The notes: generated by a model not told the origin, from the sequence alone. Shown: positions 6,899 through 15,553, numbered from the stretch's first letter. The stretch is 17,311 nucleotides of DNA from Desulfonatronospira sp. (GCA_003554505.1 PWGS01000236.1:1-17311), one strand, 5' to 3'. A program made the numbers and translations.

Positions 6899-8209
6899 CT
6901 AACGCCTTCCCTTAATCCTGGTCTTGGTCATAAGCCCTTCATAATGCCGGGATATCAGATGCGATTGAAACTGGGACATGGTATCCATGGCCACTACTAC
7001 CACGATCAGCAGGGCTGTTCCACCATAATAAAAAGGTACGTTGAATTCTTTAATCATGAAAACCGGCAGAACGCATACCAGGGAAAGATATATGGACCCG
7101 CTGAATGTCAGCCTTGACAGGACGGCATCAATGTATTCCTTGGTTCTGAGTCCCGGCCTTATCCCCGGGATGAACCCGCCCTGTTTTTTCAGATTTTCTG
7201 CAATATCTTTAGGATCAAATATGATGTCGGTATAGAAAAAGCAGAAAAACACAATCAGGGCCACAAATATCAAGTTATACACAAGGGATTCAGGCTGCAG
7301 ATGATTGGCCACCATTTCCAGAAATCCTGCCTGTGAAAAACTGGCTATGGTTGCCGGAAACATTAATATGGACGAAGCAAAAATTGCCGGTATGACCCCC
7401 GAGGTGTTCAGCTTGAGAGGCAGATGGCTGGTCTGCCCTCCGTACATCTTTCGCCCCATCATACGTTTGGCGTAATGTATAGGAAGCCTGCGCTGTCCTC
7501 TTTCCACAAACACGATAAAGAGCAGGACCCCGACAACAATGGCCAGGACAAAAACTCCCATGAACAGGGTCAGTTCACCTGCCGTGAAAAGCTGGTATAC
7601 ATTGGCCAGGGCCCCGGGGAAACCGGCAACGATTCCGGCGAATATTATAAGCGATATTCCGTTGCCCAGTCCTCTGGCTGTGATACGTTCGCCCAGCCAC
7701 ATGATGAATATCGTCCCGGTGGTAAGCGTAAATACTGTGGTCAGCCTGAAGGCCCATCCGCCTTCTATTACCACCGATGCTCCATCAGGACTGGTCATCT
7801 GCTCCAGGCCCACAGAAATGCCCATTCCCTGAACAAGAGTTATCATTACAGTGCCGTATCTGGTCCACTGGGTGATCTTTTTCCTGCCGGCCTCACCCTC
7901 ATCCTTTTTCCATCTGGACAGCGTGGGACTGACGACGGTCAAAAGCTGCATGATGATGGACGCCTAAATATACGGCATTATGCCCAGGGCAAAGATGGAG
8001 AAATTCTTTAGCCCTCCCCCGGCAAACATGTCAAAGAGCCCGAAGAGAGTGTGCTCTGCACCTGCAAAAAATTCGGACAGTGCCTGCCCGTCAATACCGG
8101 GCAGAGGGATATGCACCCCTATACGATACACGCCGAGTATAAAAAAGGTAAAAAGGACCTTGTTGCGCAGGTCCTTTAATCCCGATCCTCCAGATGCTGG
8201 CTGTTTCAA
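6899..8209 (-). CDS. secY: Preprotein translocase subunit SecY, interrupted by an in-frame amber codon
   Basis: The frame encodes 436 positions of a ten-span SecY, the channel of the Sec translocon, in its usual place after rplO. Residues 1-81 contain the first membrane span (about 17-36), HIPLPGID, and the plug region ending FALGIMPYI. Codon 82 (7966-7964) is TAG exactly where the conserved serine of PYISASII belongs. The same frame then continues ASIIMQLLTVVSPTL and runs, well conserved, through ERGQRRLPIHYAKR and the C-terminal GLRTKEYIDAVLSRLTF to a TAG stop. One base change (TCG to TAG) would explain it. The start is TTG at 8209, with AAGGA seven bases before it. An ATG at 7951 could give a 350-residue fragment lacking span 1 and the plug, but no good ribosome site precedes it. 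SecY is essential, so an error or a suppressed or reinitiated gene is likelier than a dead one. Confidence 0.93.
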
Positions 8210-8213
8210 GCTG

Positions 8214-8660
8214 TTATCCTTCCAGGGATTTTACTTGCCCACCGGCATTTACAATTTTTTCGGCAGCGGATTTGCTAAATTTGTGCGCAGTTATCTGAAC
8301 TGCAAAATTTATCTCCCCATCACCAAGGATTTTTTCCGGGTAATTCTTGTGAGCAAGTTTTTTACTGTATATGTCTTCCAGATTTATTTCAGATGCATTG
8401 GAAAAATGGCTGGCAAGCTGCTTCAGATTGACAGAACAATACTCCTCGCGGAAGCGGTTCTTAAACCCTCTTTTGGGGAGTCTCCTGGACAAAGGCATCT
8501 GACCGCCTTCAAAATGGGCTGGAATGCTCGCTCCTGCACGGCACTTCTGCCCTTTGTGTCCTTTGCCGCTGGTTTTGCCCTTTCCGCTGGCATTGCCTCT
8601 GCCCAGACGCCTGGGAGCCTTCTGCTCTTCAGGAAAAGGATAAAGTTCATGCAGATTCAT
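8214..8660 (-). CDS. rplO: 50S ribosomal protein L15
   Basis: The 148-residue product has the L15 signature: an N-terminal MNLHELYPF start, then the glycine- and lysine-rich GRGNASGKGKTSGKGHKGQK stretch that threads into 23S rRNA, and FEGGQMPLSRRLPKRGF. The globular C-terminal half ends GGQVKSLEG, shortly after the KFSKSAAEKI helix. The ATG shares one base with the rpmD stop (TAATG), so translation is probably coupled. It is followed four bases later by secY, the standard order. Confidence 0.97.
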   Translation of the reverse strand: MNLHELYPFPEEQKAPRRLGRGNASGKGKTSGKGHKGQKCRAGASIPAHFEGGQMPLSRRLPKRGFKNRFREEYCSVNLKQLASHFSNASEINLEDIYSKKLAHKNYPEKILGDGEINFAVQITAHKFSKSAAEKIVNAGGQVKSLEG

Positions 8661-8827
8661 TATTTAATAACCTCGACAAAGCTTTGCACGTTTTTAATCA
8701 TGCCCTGGATGCTGGCATTGTCCTGCACTTCAAGGACCTGGTTGGGCCTTTTGAATCCTAAAGCCTTGAGGGTTCTTCTCTGCACAGGCTTCATACCGAT
8801 AAAACTTCTCTTCAGTTTGATTTTCAT
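8660..8827 (-). CDS. rpmD: 50S ribosomal protein L30
   Basis: This 55-residue gene was read directly between rpsE and rplO. It begins MKIKLKRSFIGMKPVQRRTL, followed by KALGFKRPNQ, and ends with SIQGMIKNVQSFVEVIK, the usual small L30 fold with the R-X-T-L-K-A-L-G-F motif. The ATG has AGGAG eight bases upstream, and the TAA stop overlaps the rplO start by one base. Its position between rpsE and rplO is the conserved one. Some bacteria lack L30, so its presence is a positive finding. Confidence 0.97.
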   Translation of the reverse strand: MKIKLKRSFIGMKPVQRRTLKALGFKRPNQVLEVQDNASIQGMIKNVQSFVEVIK

Positions 8828-8856
8828 TTAGATATCTCCTGAGTGGCCTGTAAGAC

Positions 8857-9351
8857 TTACCTTACACTGGCATATTCAACGCTCTGGTCGCGCAGGCCGG
8901 ATACATGTTCCGGACTTGTCATCTGACTGAGACCTTCTACAGTTGCCTTGACCACGTTGTGGGGATTGTTGGTGCCAATGGCCTTGGTAAGTATGTTTTT
9001 TACTCCTGCGGCTTCCATGGCCGCTCTTACAGGTCCGCCGGCTATGATACCGGTTCCTTCACTGGCGGGCTTGAGCAGAACCCTGGCAGCTCCGTAGCGC
9101 CCGGTAACCTGAAAGGGTATGGTTGAGCCGCTCAGCACCATTTTTACCATTGTCTTCTTGGCCTTTTCAGTTGCCTTTCTAATGGCTTCAGGTACCTGGT
9201 TGGCTTTACCAAGACCGTAGCCGACTGTTCCGTGCCCGTCTCCAACAACAACCAGAGCACTGAACCTGAATCTGCGTCCGCCCTTGACCACCTTGGCCAC
9301 CCGGTTCAGGTATACTATTTTTTCAATGAGTTCCAAATCGTTTTGCTGCAT
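8857..9351 (-). CDS. rpsE: 30S ribosomal protein S5
   Basis: The 164-residue product has the N-terminal double-stranded-RNA-binding-like domain ([34 protein letters not shown]) and the C-terminal ribosomal fold ([37 protein letters not shown]). S5 lies at the mRNA entry and back of the 30S and affects decoding accuracy; spectinomycin-resistance positions fall in the KGGR loop, which looks wild type. The N-terminus is short ([18 protein letters not shown]) as in relatives. It lies 14 bases after rplR. Confidence 0.98.
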   Translation of the reverse strand: MQQNDLELIEKIVYLNRVAKVVKGGRRFRFSALVVVGDGHGTVGYGLGKANQVPEAIRKATEKAKKTMVKMVLSGSTIPFQVTGRYGAARVLLKPASEGTGIIAGGPVRAAMEAAGVKNILTKAIGTNNPHNVVKATVEGLSQMTSPEHVSGLRDQSVEYASVR

Positions 9352-9365
9352 GAAATCATTTCCCC

Positions 9366-9716
9366 TTAAAACTTGAGGCCGCCCGCACGTGCTGCGTCAG
9401 CCAGAGCTTTTACCCTTCCGTGATAATAATAGCCGTTGCGGTCGAAAACTACGGGGGATATATTTTTGTCTGTTGCCTTTTCAGCCAGCTTCGCTCCAAC
9501 GCTCTGAGCTACTGTGGAATCCAGCCCGGTGGAGTCATCCAGGTTGTGTGTCGAGCAGGCAACCAGTGTACGGGCTGCTGTATCGTCTACAATCTGAGCG
9601 TAAATATGTCTGTTGGATCTGAATACCACAAGCCTGGGCATTTCCGCAGTACCCCTGATTTTTTTACGAATGCGATACTTGCGCTTGATCCGTCTTTGAT
9701 TCTTGGACAACTTCAT
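9366..9716 (-). CDS. rplR: 50S ribosomal protein L18
   Basis: The 116-residue product carries the L18 pattern: a basic N-terminus [20 protein letters not shown], then [37 protein letters not shown] and the ending [20 protein letters not shown]18 binds 5S rRNA with L5 and attaches it to the large subunit. The gene lies 11 bases after rplF and before rpsE in the standard spc order. Only a weak Shine-Dalgarno is visible, so coupling to rplF is likely. Confidence 0.98.
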   Translation of the reverse strand: MKLSKNQRRIKRKYRIRKKIRGTAEMPRLVVFRSNRHIYAQIVDDTAARTLVACSTHNLDDSTGLDSTVAQSVGAKLAEKATDKNISPVVFDRNGYYYHGRVKALADAARAGGLKF

Positions 9717-9727
9717 GCGTCTACCCG

Positions 9728-10264
9728 TTATTTTTTACCGGATTTTCCGGCCTTTTGTTTGACTTCTTCATTTTCATATCTGATCCCCTTTCCCTTGTAG
9801 GGTTCAGGGGGTTTTACGCGCCTGATGACGGCAGCTGTCTCCCCTACAAGCTGCTTATCAATGCCGGAAAGGGTGATCCTGTTTTTTTCTACACTGCCTT
9901 CAACTCCTTTGGGAAGTTGAATGCGAACAGGATGCGACAGACCGACATTGAGTACCAGGGTGTCACCCTGCAGGTCTACCTTGTAGCCCACACCTATGAC
10001 ATCAAGGGATTTTCTGAATCCCTGGTGCACGCCCTGGACTGCATTGTTTATAAGAGTTCTTCTTAAGCCCCATTGCTCTCTGGCCCTGATGCTGTCGTCC
10101 ACCTTGTTTACCTGCAGTGTCTGTCCATCGATATTGATGTTGATCTTGGGATCAAGATCAACACTGAGTTCACCCTTGGGCCCTTTAACATGCAGCCGTG
10201 ACGCCTGCTGATTGATCTCAACGCCCTGGGGTATTTTAATGGGCTCTATTCCTATTCGTGACAT
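9728..10264 (-). CDS. rplF: 50S ribosomal protein L6
   Basis: The 178-residue product starts [17 protein letters not shown] and shows the tandem L6 domains: [12 protein letters not shown] and [11 protein letters not shown] in the first, and [20 protein letters not shown] with [16 protein letters not shown] in the second. The last segment is the conserved element that binds 23S rRNA near the factor-binding site. A lysine-rich tail ends KAGKSGKK. It lies two bases after rpsH. Confidence 0.98.
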   Translation of the reverse strand: MSRIGIEPIKIPQGVEINQQASRLHVKGPKGELSVDLDPKININIDGQTLQVNKVDDSIRAREQWGLRRTLINNAVQGVHQGFRKSLDVIGVGYKVDLQGDTLVLNVGLSHPVRIQLPKGVEGSVEKNRITLSGIDKQLVGETAAVIRRVKPPEPYKGKGIRYENEEVKQKAGKSGKK

Positions 10265-10266
10265 GA

Positions 10267-10656
10267 TTACCTTCCCTCCCAGATCTCGCAGATAAGTTCA
10301 CCGCCGACATTTTGCTTCATGGCCTCCATGCCGTCCATTACACCTCTGGAGGTGGACACTATGCAGATGCCCAGTCCATTTCTAACAAGAGGAATCTCTG
10401 AAGCCTGGGAATACACCTTCCTTCCGGGCTTGCTGATTTTGCTCAGCCCCTTGATCACCGGCTTGCTGCCGTGATATTTAAGCCTTACCCGGATATTTCT
10501 GTCATCAGAAGTATAATCCTGGATAAAGCCCTTTTCGGCCATAATCTCGAGTATGGCTTTTTTGGCCTTGCTTGAAGGCATCTGCACTTCACGATGCAGC
10601 GCTGTATGGGCATTCCTGATGCGGGTCAGCATATCTGCAATGGGGTCAACGGACAT
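10267..10656 (-). CDS. rpsH: 30S ribosomal protein S8
   Basis: The 129-residue product begins MSVDPIADMLTRIRNAH and ends with the conserved RNA-binding motif SKPGRKVYSQASEIP, GLGICIVSTSRGVMDG and GGELICEIWEGR. S8 binds helix 21 of 16S rRNA; in E. coli it also represses the spc operon near rplE. No matching operator was recognised here by eye. An AGAGGAA ribosome site precedes the ATG. The gene is in frame with the upstream rpsN, but two TAG codons separate them. Confidence 0.98.
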   Translation of the reverse strand: MSVDPIADMLTRIRNAHTALHREVQMPSSKAKKAILEIMAEKGFIQDYTSDDRNIRVRLKYHGSKPVIKGLSKISKPGRKVYSQASEIPLVRNGLGICIVSTSRGVMDGMEAMKQNVGGELICEIWEGR

Positions 10657-10674
10657 GATTGTTCCTCTCTAGAT

Positions 10675-10860
10675 CTACCAGCTTGATTTTCTAACGCCAG
10701 GCAGTTCTCCTGCCAGGGACATGTTTCTAAAACATATGCGGCAAATTCCAAAATGACGCATAAATGCACGGGATCTGCCGCAAAGTGGACATCGGTTATA
10801 GCGCCTGGAGGAAAACTTGGATTTCCTTTGCGCTTTTACCATCAAAGCTTTCCTTGTCAA
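10675..10860 (-). CDS. rpsN: 30S ribosomal protein S14, short zinc-binding form
   Basis: The 61-residue product is the short C+ form of S14 (the long C- form is about 100 residues). Cys24, Cys27, Cys40 and Cys43 in [20 protein letters not shown] form the zinc site, followed by [19 protein letters not shown]14 sits in the 30S head near S3 and S10. The start is TTG at 10860, seven bases after a perfect AGGAGG; it gives the usual MTRKAL N-terminus. An ATG at 10842 is a possible shorter start but would remove conserved residues. It ends in TAG. Confidence 0.97.
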   Translation of the reverse strand: MTRKALMVKAQRKSKFSSRRYNRCPLCGRSRAFMRHFGICRICFRNMSLAGELPGVRKSSW

Positions 10861-10872
10861 AACCAGTCCTCC

Positions 10873-11412
10873 TTACTTTTTAAAAGGCATGCCCAACAGG
10901 TTCAGCAGTGTCTTGCCTTCCTTGTCGGTGTTGGCTGATGTTACCACTGTAATGTTCATGCCCTTGGTCCGGTCAACCTTGTCCAGGTTGATTTCCGGAA
11001 AAATGGTATGTTCCTTGATGCCCAGGGTGTAGTTGCCGCGCCCGTCCATGCCTCTGTCCGGCAGGCCGCGGAAATCGCGGACTCTGGGTAGAGCGATGTT
11101 CAGGAGTTTATCCAGAAAGGCCCACATGCGGGCACGTCTGAGGGTTACTGTACAACCCACCGGCATCCCTTCCCTTAGTTTGAAGGCAGCTATGGATTTT
11201 TTAGCCCTGGTTACCACCGCTTTTTGTCCGGCGATCCTGGAAAGCTCTTCCACTGCATCCTGTATAAGCTTGTTATTCTGACTGCCCTCTCCAAGTCCCA
11301 TGTTCAGCGTAACCTTTTCCACCCTGGGGATCTGCATGGGGGAGCTGTAACTGAACTCTTTCTGCAGCTTTGGGCTTATCTCATCCTTAAAATATTTTTC
11401 CAGCCTGAGCAT
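10873..11412 (-). CDS. rplE: 50S ribosomal protein L5
   Basis: The product is about 179 residues, full length for L5, which holds 5S rRNA and contacts the P-site tRNA and S13. Marks include [53 protein letters not shown] and [15 protein letters not shown]. Two ATG codons stand in tandem; the second (11412) is five bases from AGGAG and the first (11415) only two, so the second is preferred, a one-residue difference. It lies within ten bases of rplX. Confidence 0.98.
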   Translation of the reverse strand: MLRLEKYFKDEISPKLQKEFSYSSPMQIPRVEKVTLNMGLGEGSQNNKLIQDAVEELSRIAGQKAVVTRAKKSIAAFKLREGMPVGCTVTLRRARMWAFLDKLLNIALPRVRDFRGLPDRGMDGRGNYTLGIKEHTIFPEINLDKVDRTKGMNITVVTSANTDKEGKTLLNLLGMPFKK

Positions 11413-11420
11413 CATAACTC

Positions 11421-11741
11421 CTAAAAATTCTCTTCACATTTTTTGCAGTAACGAACTTTCTCTCCGTCTGCCGTTACTTTAAACCCCGGTTTGGTGGGAT
11501 TGGCACAGGCATCGCAAACCACTCTTACGTTGGAGATATGCAGCGGTGCTTCAGCGTCCTTTATGCCACCCTGCTCCTGCTTGTAGGGATTAGGCTTTAC
11601 ATGTCTTTTGATCTTGTTCAGACCTTCAACAAGCACTTTGCCCTTATTGTGATATATCTTAAGCCCCTTGCCTATCTTGGTCTTATCCTTTCCGGATATG
11701 ATCATTACTTTGTCGTTCTGCTTGATTTTCATCCTGCTCAT
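11421..11741 (-). CDS. rplX: 50S ribosomal protein L24 with C-terminal four-cysteine motif
   Basis: The 106-residue product has an N-terminal KOW domain ([20 protein letters not shown], then [16 protein letters not shown]) typical of L24, an early assembly initiator at the exit-tunnel mouth. Near the C-terminus VCDACA (Cys76, Cys79) and YCKKC (Cys99, Cys102) form two CXXC pairs that probably bind zinc, as in many non-enteric L24 proteins. The ATG at 11741 has GAGG nine bases before it and lies one base after the rplN stop; ATG at 11732 and a longer upstream start are less likely. It ends in TAG. Confidence 0.97.
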   Translation of the reverse strand: MSRMKIKQNDKVMIISGKDKTKIGKGLKIYHNKGKVLVEGLNKIKRHVKPNPYKQEQGGIKDAEAPLHISNVRVVCDACANPTKPGFKVTADGEKVRYCKKCEENF

Positions 11742-11742
11742 T

Positions 11743-12111
11743 TTATAAAACCTCTGGTGCAAGAGAAACTATCTTCATAAAATTTCTGCCGCGCAGCTCC
11801 CTTGCCCCCGGCCCGAAAATCCGGGTTCCGATTGGTTCCATATTCTTATTCAGAAGTACTGCCGAATTGTTGTCAAAACGGATATGGGAGCCGTCATTGC
11901 GCCCGATTTCTTTTTTGGTCCGGACAACCACGGCCTTGTAGATATCCCCTTTCTTGACCTTGGCTCTGGGCATGGCATCCTTGACCGACACCACTACAAT
12001 ATCACCTATGGATGCATACCTGCGCTTGCTTCCGCCCAGCACTTTGATACAGGCCACGCTTTTTGCGCCGGAATTGTCGGCTACATCCAATTTGGTCTGG
12101 ACTTGAATCAT
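11743..12111 (-). CDS. rplN: 50S ribosomal protein L14
   Basis: The 122-residue product is canonical L14: [60 protein letters not shown] and the ending [13 protein letters not shown]14 faces the small subunit and binds L19 and the silencing factor RsfS. The ATG follows AAGGTGG by about seven bases. Upstream lies an unusually long gap after rpsQ that stays open in a frame ending in the overlapping ATGA, so rplN translation may be coupled to a short upstream peptide. Confidence 0.98.
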   Translation of the reverse strand: MIQVQTKLDVADNSGAKSVACIKVLGGSKRRYASIGDIVVVSVKDAMPRAKVKKGDIYKAVVVRTKKEIGRNDGSHIRFDNNSAVLLNKNMEPIGTRIFGPGARELRGRNFMKIVSLAPEVL

Positions 12112-12248
12112 TTTCTTCCACCTTCGTGTATCGTTATCTGTAAGAAGACGGGCAATATCCTTTCTTTACCAGCCATTCCTACATCCATTGTCCTTTGCCC
12201 TTGCACCTGCATGATCCAGTCTGTCTTGCGACTGACAATCTCCGCCTG
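12112..12248 (-). other. Long gap between rpsQ and rplN with a small ORF and a GNRA-type hairpin
   Basis: This 137-base stretch is much longer than other spacers of the cluster. On the minus strand a small hairpin at 12236-12219 pairs GTCAGTC with GACAGAC (one A-A mismatch) around GCAA, a GNRA tetraloop. After the rpsQ TAG the same frame stays open for 46 codons. It contains an ATG at 12212 that would give a 34-residue peptide (MQVQGQRTMDV start, HEGGRK end) whose TGA overlaps the rplN ATG as ATGA. No good ribosome binding site precedes that ATG. The region corresponds to the S10/spc operon boundary, where a spc promoter or leader could lie, but I see no convincing -35/-10 pair. Confidence 0.45.
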
Positions 12249-12518
12249 CTAGACTGCTTTTTCCAAAACCTTGTTCAAGTGCCATTTCTTTCTGGCGCTC
12301 AGGGGACGGTGTTCAATGATCTGAACCTTGTCGCCTATCTTTGAATCGTTTTGCGGATCGTGCGCCATGAACTTTTTTCTTCTGCGTATGTACTTCTTGA
12401 GCAGGGGATGCTTAATAAGGGTTTCCACTCGAACAACAATGGTCTTGTCATTTTTGTCGCTGATTACAAAACCCACCATTCTGCGCTTGCTTCCTAAGGC
12501 GCCCGGTTTACTTGTCAT
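12249..12518 (-). CDS. rpsQ: 30S ribosomal protein S17
   Basis: The 89-residue product is S17, an OB-fold primary binder of 16S r[43 protein letters not shown], then [20 protein letters not shown]. The ATG lies inside the last codons of rpmC (11-base overlap), so translation is coupled. The length matches the family, so the TAG at 12251-12249 is the natural end even though the frame stays open for 46 codons beyond it. It is the last gene of the S10 segment. Confidence 0.98.
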   Translation of the reverse strand: MTSKPGALGSKRRMVGFVISDKNDKTIVVRVETLIKHPLLKKYIRRRKKFMAHDPQNDSKIGDKVQIIEHRPLSARKKWHLNKVLEKAV

Positions 12519-12714
12519 GGCCTGTTCCTGCCTCTTTTTCCCTGAGTATGGTTAATATTCTGGCTATATTCTTGCGAACCTGAGACAGCCTCTGCGTATT
12601 CTCGAGCTGACCTGTGGAGGGCTGAAATCGCAGGTTGAAAAGCTCCTGCCTGAACCCGTGCAGTTTTTCCTGCATGTCGGATTTGGAAAGCTTGCGGATT
12701 TCCTCTGGCTTCAT
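12508..12714 (-). CDS. rpmC: 50S ribosomal protein L29
   Basis: The 68-residue product has the two-helix L29 pattern: [40 protein letters not shown] and RVRKN-like ending [21 protein letters not shown]29 sits at the exit tunnel beside L23 and helps form the docking site for trigger factor and SRP. A GTG at 12726 would add four residues but overlaps the AGGAG ribosome site, so the ATG at 12714 was chosen (11-base spacing). It lies five bases after rplP. Confidence 0.96.
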   Translation of the reverse strand: MKPEEIRKLSKSDMQEKLHGFRQELFNLRFQPSTGQLENTQRLSQVRKNIARILTILREKEAGTGHDK

Positions 12715-12719
12715 AACAA

Positions 12720-13133
12720 CTACCACTCCTTTTCTACTATGACTGTCTTTACCGGCAGCTTGTAGGATGCTCTCCGCAGTGCTTCTCTGGCCAGTTCAGT
12801 ATTGGCTACTCCGCGAAGTTCATAAAGGACCCTGCCCGGCTTTACAGGAGCACACCATCCTATTGGGGAGCCCTTGCCCTTGCCCTGCCTGGTTTCAGCA
12901 GGCTTGGCCGTAATGGGCTTGTCCGGAAAGATCCGGATAAATACTTTACCGCCGCGTTTGATATGCCTCATCATGGCGATTCGTGCGGACTCTATCTGCT
13001 GATTGGTGATTTTTCCTGATTCAACAGCTTTAAGACCTATTTCCCCGAAATTCACATTGGTTCCTCTGGAGGCCTTGCCTTTGATTTTGCCTTTCTGCCT
13101 CTTTCTGAACCTGACTTTTTTTTGACTAAGCAT
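12720..13133 (-). CDS. rplP: 50S ribosomal protein L16
   Basis: The 137-residue product shows [20 protein letters not shown], then [13 protein letters not shown] [20 protein letters not shown], the central [20 protein letters not shown] loop that reaches the A-site tRNA region, and [16 protein letters not shown] at the end. L16 is needed for A-site tRNA accommodation. The residue before the GKGKG loop is Gln rather than the more usual Met, a conservative difference. The ATG lies two bases after the rpsC stop. It ends in TAG. Confidence 0.98.
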   Translation of the reverse strand: MLSQKKVRFRKRQKGKIKGKASRGTNVNFGEIGLKAVESGKITNQQIESARIAMMRHIKRGGKVFIRIFPDKPITAKPAETRQGKGKGSPIGWCAPVKPGRVLYELRGVANTELAREALRRASYKLPVKTVIVEKEW

Positions 13134-13135
13134 GA

Positions 13136-13771
13136 CTACCTGACCTCGTTTAATATATCGCCCTTGTATATCCAGACTTTGACGCCTATGATGCCATAAG
13201 TGGTTTTTGCCTGAGCAAAGCCGTAGTCAATATCGGCTCTGAGGGTATGCAGAGGAACTCTTCCTTCCCTGAGCCACTCGGTTCTGGCTATTTCAGCACC
13301 CCCCAGACGTCCTGCACAGGATATCTTTATGCCCTGGGCTCCGAATTTCTGTGCCAGGCTTACAGACCTTTTCATGGCTCTGCGAAAAGCAACCCTTCGT
13401 TCAAGCTGCAGAGCAATATTCTCAGCTACTAGCTGTGCATCGGTCTCCGGCCTTCTGACTTCGTTTACTTCGATGGAAAAATCGTTTTGAAATTTCTTTT
13501 TCAGATCATTTCTCAGATTTTCAATCTCTGCCCCCTTACGACCGATAACTATACCAGGTCTGGATGTGTATATTATGATTCGAACCTTGTTGGCTGCCCG
13601 CTCCAGTTCAATTCTGGATATGCCGGCATGATAAAGCTTTGCTTTAAGATAATTGCGCAGCTTTCTGTCTTCTATAATAAATTCCGGATAGTTGGTTTGG
13701 CTGTACCATCTGGATAACCAGTTCTTATTATAGCCAACTCTGAACCCGTAAGGATGTACCTTTTGACCCAA
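13136..13771 (-). CDS. rpsC: 30S ribosomal protein S3
   Basis: The 211-residue product begins [18 protein letters not shown] and includes the type II KH domain with the GRKG loop at 77-80 ([20 protein letters not shown]) and the C-terminal domain with [20 protein letters not shown] and [13 protein letters not shown]3 forms part of the mRNA entry helicase centre. The start is TTG at 13771, eight bases after AGGAGG, and gives the conserved N-terminus; no ATG is available there. It is in frame with the preceding rplV across a TAG and four codons. It ends in TAG. Confidence 0.98.
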   Translation of the reverse strand: MGQKVHPYGFRVGYNKNWLSRWYSQTNYPEFIIEDRKLRNYLKAKLYHAGISRIELERAANKVRIIIYTSRPGIVIGRKGAEIENLRNDLKKKFQNDFSIEVNEVRRPETDAQLVAENIALQLERRVAFRRAMKRSVSLAQKFGAQGIKISCAGRLGGAEIARTEWLREGRVPLHTLRADIDYGFAQAKTTYGIIGVKVWIYKGDILNEVR

Positions 13772-13783
13772 GACAACTTCCTC

Positions 13784-14116
13784 CTATAACTCTTCAACTA
13801 TTACTGTGATATGGCTGGTTCTCTTCAGGATACGGTTGGCCCTGCCCATGGCCCTGGGCTGTATCCTTTTCAGAGTAGGGCCTGCGTCTACACGGACCTG
13901 CTTGACGTAAAGATTGTCCAGGTCCAGGCTGTAGTTCTGCTCTGCATTGGCCAGGGCCGAGTTGAGCACTTTCTTCAAAAGCCTGGCAGCCTTTTTGGGA
14001 GTATAGTTCAGGATATTTACTGCATCCTCAACGGGAAGTCCCCGAACATTGTCCCCCACCAGACGGGCTTTTTGAGGCGAAATCCTGATAAATCTGGCTA
14101 TTGCTCTGGTTTCCAT
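13784..14116 (-). CDS. rplV: 50S ribosomal protein L22
   Basis: The product is about 110 residues: [57 protein letters not shown] and the C-terminal hairpin region [20 protein letters not shown], which lines the exit tunnel and is where macrolide-resistance changes occur. That segment looks wild type. Two ATG codons stand in tandem (14119 and 14116); the second has better spacing from AGG and matches the METRAI start of relatives. It ends in TAG. Confidence 0.97.
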   Translation of the reverse strand: METRAIARFIRISPQKARLVGDNVRGLPVEDAVNILNYTPKKAARLLKKVLNSALANAEQNYSLDLDNLYVKQVRVDAGPTLKRIQPRAMGRANRILKRTSHITVIVEEL

Positions 14117-14133
14117 CATGTACCTGCTATCCG

Positions 14134-14418
14134 TTATTTGCGTTTGGCCTTGCTTTTCCGATCGCCTGCGTGGCTGTAGAATGTTCTGGTGGGTGCAAAC
14201 TCACCCATCTTGTGTCCGACCATATTTTCGGTGGCGAAAACTGGAATGAACTTCTTTCCGTTGTGTACAGCAAAGGTTAGCCCCACCATCTCCGGTGTTA
14301 TAGTGGACCTTCTGGACCAGGTCTTGATAACTTTCTTGTCCCTGGTTTCCTTGGCATTTTCCACCTTTTTCATCAGGTGATCATCCACGAAAGGGCCTTT
14401 TTTGACTGATCTTGGCAT
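14134..14418 (-). CDS. rpsS: 30S ribosomal protein S19
   Basis: The 94-residue product begins [20 protein letters not shown] and includes [40 protein letters not shown] and [21 protein letters not shown]19 sits in the 30S head with S13 and contacts the A-site tRNA region. An AGGAGA ribosome site precedes the ATG, in the 11-base gap after rplB. Confidence 0.98.
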   Translation of the reverse strand: MPRSVKKGPFVDDHLMKKVENAKETRDKKVIKTWSRRSTITPEMVGLTFAVHNGKKFIPVFATENMVGHKMGEFAPTRTFYSHAGDRKSKAKRK

Positions 14419-14429
14419 GATCTCTCCTG

Positions 14430-15257
14430 TTATCTTCTGCGCTTGTTCACGATCAACTTATCCGAGGGCTTGTTCTTGCGCCTGGTTTTGTAGCCCTTGG
14501 TGGGCCAGCCCCAGGGAGAAACAGGGTGTCTTCCGCCGGAACTTCTGCCTTCGCCTCCGCCCAAAGGATGATCAATGGGGTTCATGGCCACGCCTCTTAC
14601 CTGAGGCCTTTTGCCAAGCCATCTTTTCCGGCCGGCCTTGCCGATGGAGATGTTTTCATGCTCTACATTTCCCACCTGCCCTATACTGGCTGTATTGGCT
14701 GCCAGCACCTTGCGTACTTCACCTGAGGGAAGCTTGACGAGAGCATATTTGTTTTCCTTGGCCACAAGCTGGGCGTATGTTCCGGCGGATCTGGCCATCT
14801 GCCCTCCCCGACCGGGAGTTAATTCAATGTTGTGGATTATTGTACCCACAGGAATCCTGGACATGGGCATGGCATTGCCGGGCTGGATATCGACACCTTC
14901 ACCCGCCTGCACCCAGGATCCAGTCCTTAATCCCGTTGGCGCCAGGATATACCTCTTCTCCCCGTCACTGTAAGACAGAAGTGCAATGCGGGCGCTGCGA
15001 TTGGGGTCATATTCTATGGAAACAACTTTGGCCGGGACATTGACCTTGTTGCGCTTGAAGTCGATAATCCTGTATTTACGCTTGGTCCCGCCGCCACGCC
15101 TTCTGGATGTAATCCTTCCGTAGTTGTTTCTGCCGCTTTTCTTGGTCAAACCCTCAAGAAGAGATTTTTCAGGCTCTACTGCAGTTATTTCCTGAAAGCT
15201 GGAAACTGTTTGGAACCTTCTCCCCGGTGAGGTCGGCTTTAATTTCTTGATGGCCAT
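14430..15257 (-). CDS. rplB: 50S ribosomal protein L2
   Basis: The 275-residue product is full length. It shows [20 protein letters not shown] (40-59), [20 protein letters not shown] in the SH3-like domain, and the conserved C-terminal [18 protein letters not shown] with His230, the counterpart of the E. coli His229 implicated in peptidyl-transferase function, then [20 protein letters not shown]2 is a primary 23S binder needed for subunit joining. The ATG lies four bases after the rplW stop. Confidence 0.98.
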   Translation of the reverse strand: MAIKKLKPTSPGRRFQTVSSFQEITAVEPEKSLLEGLTKKSGRNNYGRITSRRRGGGTKRKYRIIDFKRNKVNVPAKVVSIEYDPNRSARIALLSYSDGEKRYILAPTGLRTGSWVQAGEGVDIQPGNAMPMSRIPVGTIIHNIELTPGRGGQMARSAGTYAQLVAKENKYALVKLPSGEVRKVLAANTASIGQVGNVEHENISIGKAGRKRWLGKRPQVRGVAMNPIDHPLGGGEGRSSGGRHPVSPWGWPTKGYKTRRKNKPSDKLIVNKRRR

Positions 15258-15261
15258 CTGA

Positions 15262-15552
15262 CTATACCCCTTCGAAAAATTCTATCTTGTCTCCGGCAGC
15301 CAGGGTAACAAATGCCTTTTTATAACCCGGTATCTTGCCGCTGACACGGCCGAACTTCTTGCGCTGCAAGGAAGACCGACGCATGATGTTGACTTTGTCC
15401 ACCTTGACATTGAAGATGCTCTCGACTGCGCTCTTGACTTGAAACTTGTTGGCCCCGGGATGGATGGCAAAGACCACCTTGTTCTGAACTTCCTTGAGGT
15501 CGTTGGATTTTTCAGAAACAATAGGGCGTATCAGTATCTGCGTGCTGTGCAT
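15262..15552 (-). CDS. rplW: 50S ribosomal protein L23
   Basis: The 96-residue product begins [19 protein letters not shown] and contains [32 protein letters not shown] and [20 protein letters not shown], the standard L23 fold at the exit tunnel where trigger factor, SRP and SecY dock. The frame is open ten codons farther upstream inside rplD, but the ATG at 15552, one base after the rplD stop, gives the conserved N-terminus. No strong Shine-Dalgarno is visible, so it is probably translated by coupling. It ends in TAG. Confidence 0.97.
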   Translation of the reverse strand: MHSTQILIRPIVSEKSNDLKEVQNKVVFAIHPGANKFQVKSAVESIFNVKVDKVNIMRRSSLQRKKFGRVSGKIPGYKKAFVTLAAGDKIEFFEGV

Positions 15553-15553
15553 T

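Noticed and set aside
7949..7966. Frameshift as the cause of the split secY
   Set aside because: Both halves are in the same frame and the alignment to the conserved PYISASII region needs only one codon change.
6110..8209. adk or infA hidden in the secY-map-rpmJ stretch
   Set aside because: The junctions are only 3 and 15 bases, leaving no room; those genes are elsewhere in this genome.
7980..8831. Plus-strand open frame of 283 codons opposite secY, rplO and rpmD
   Set aside because: It lies entirely opposite well-conserved genes, its product has no recognisable fold pattern, and no ribosome site supports it; it is a shadow frame.
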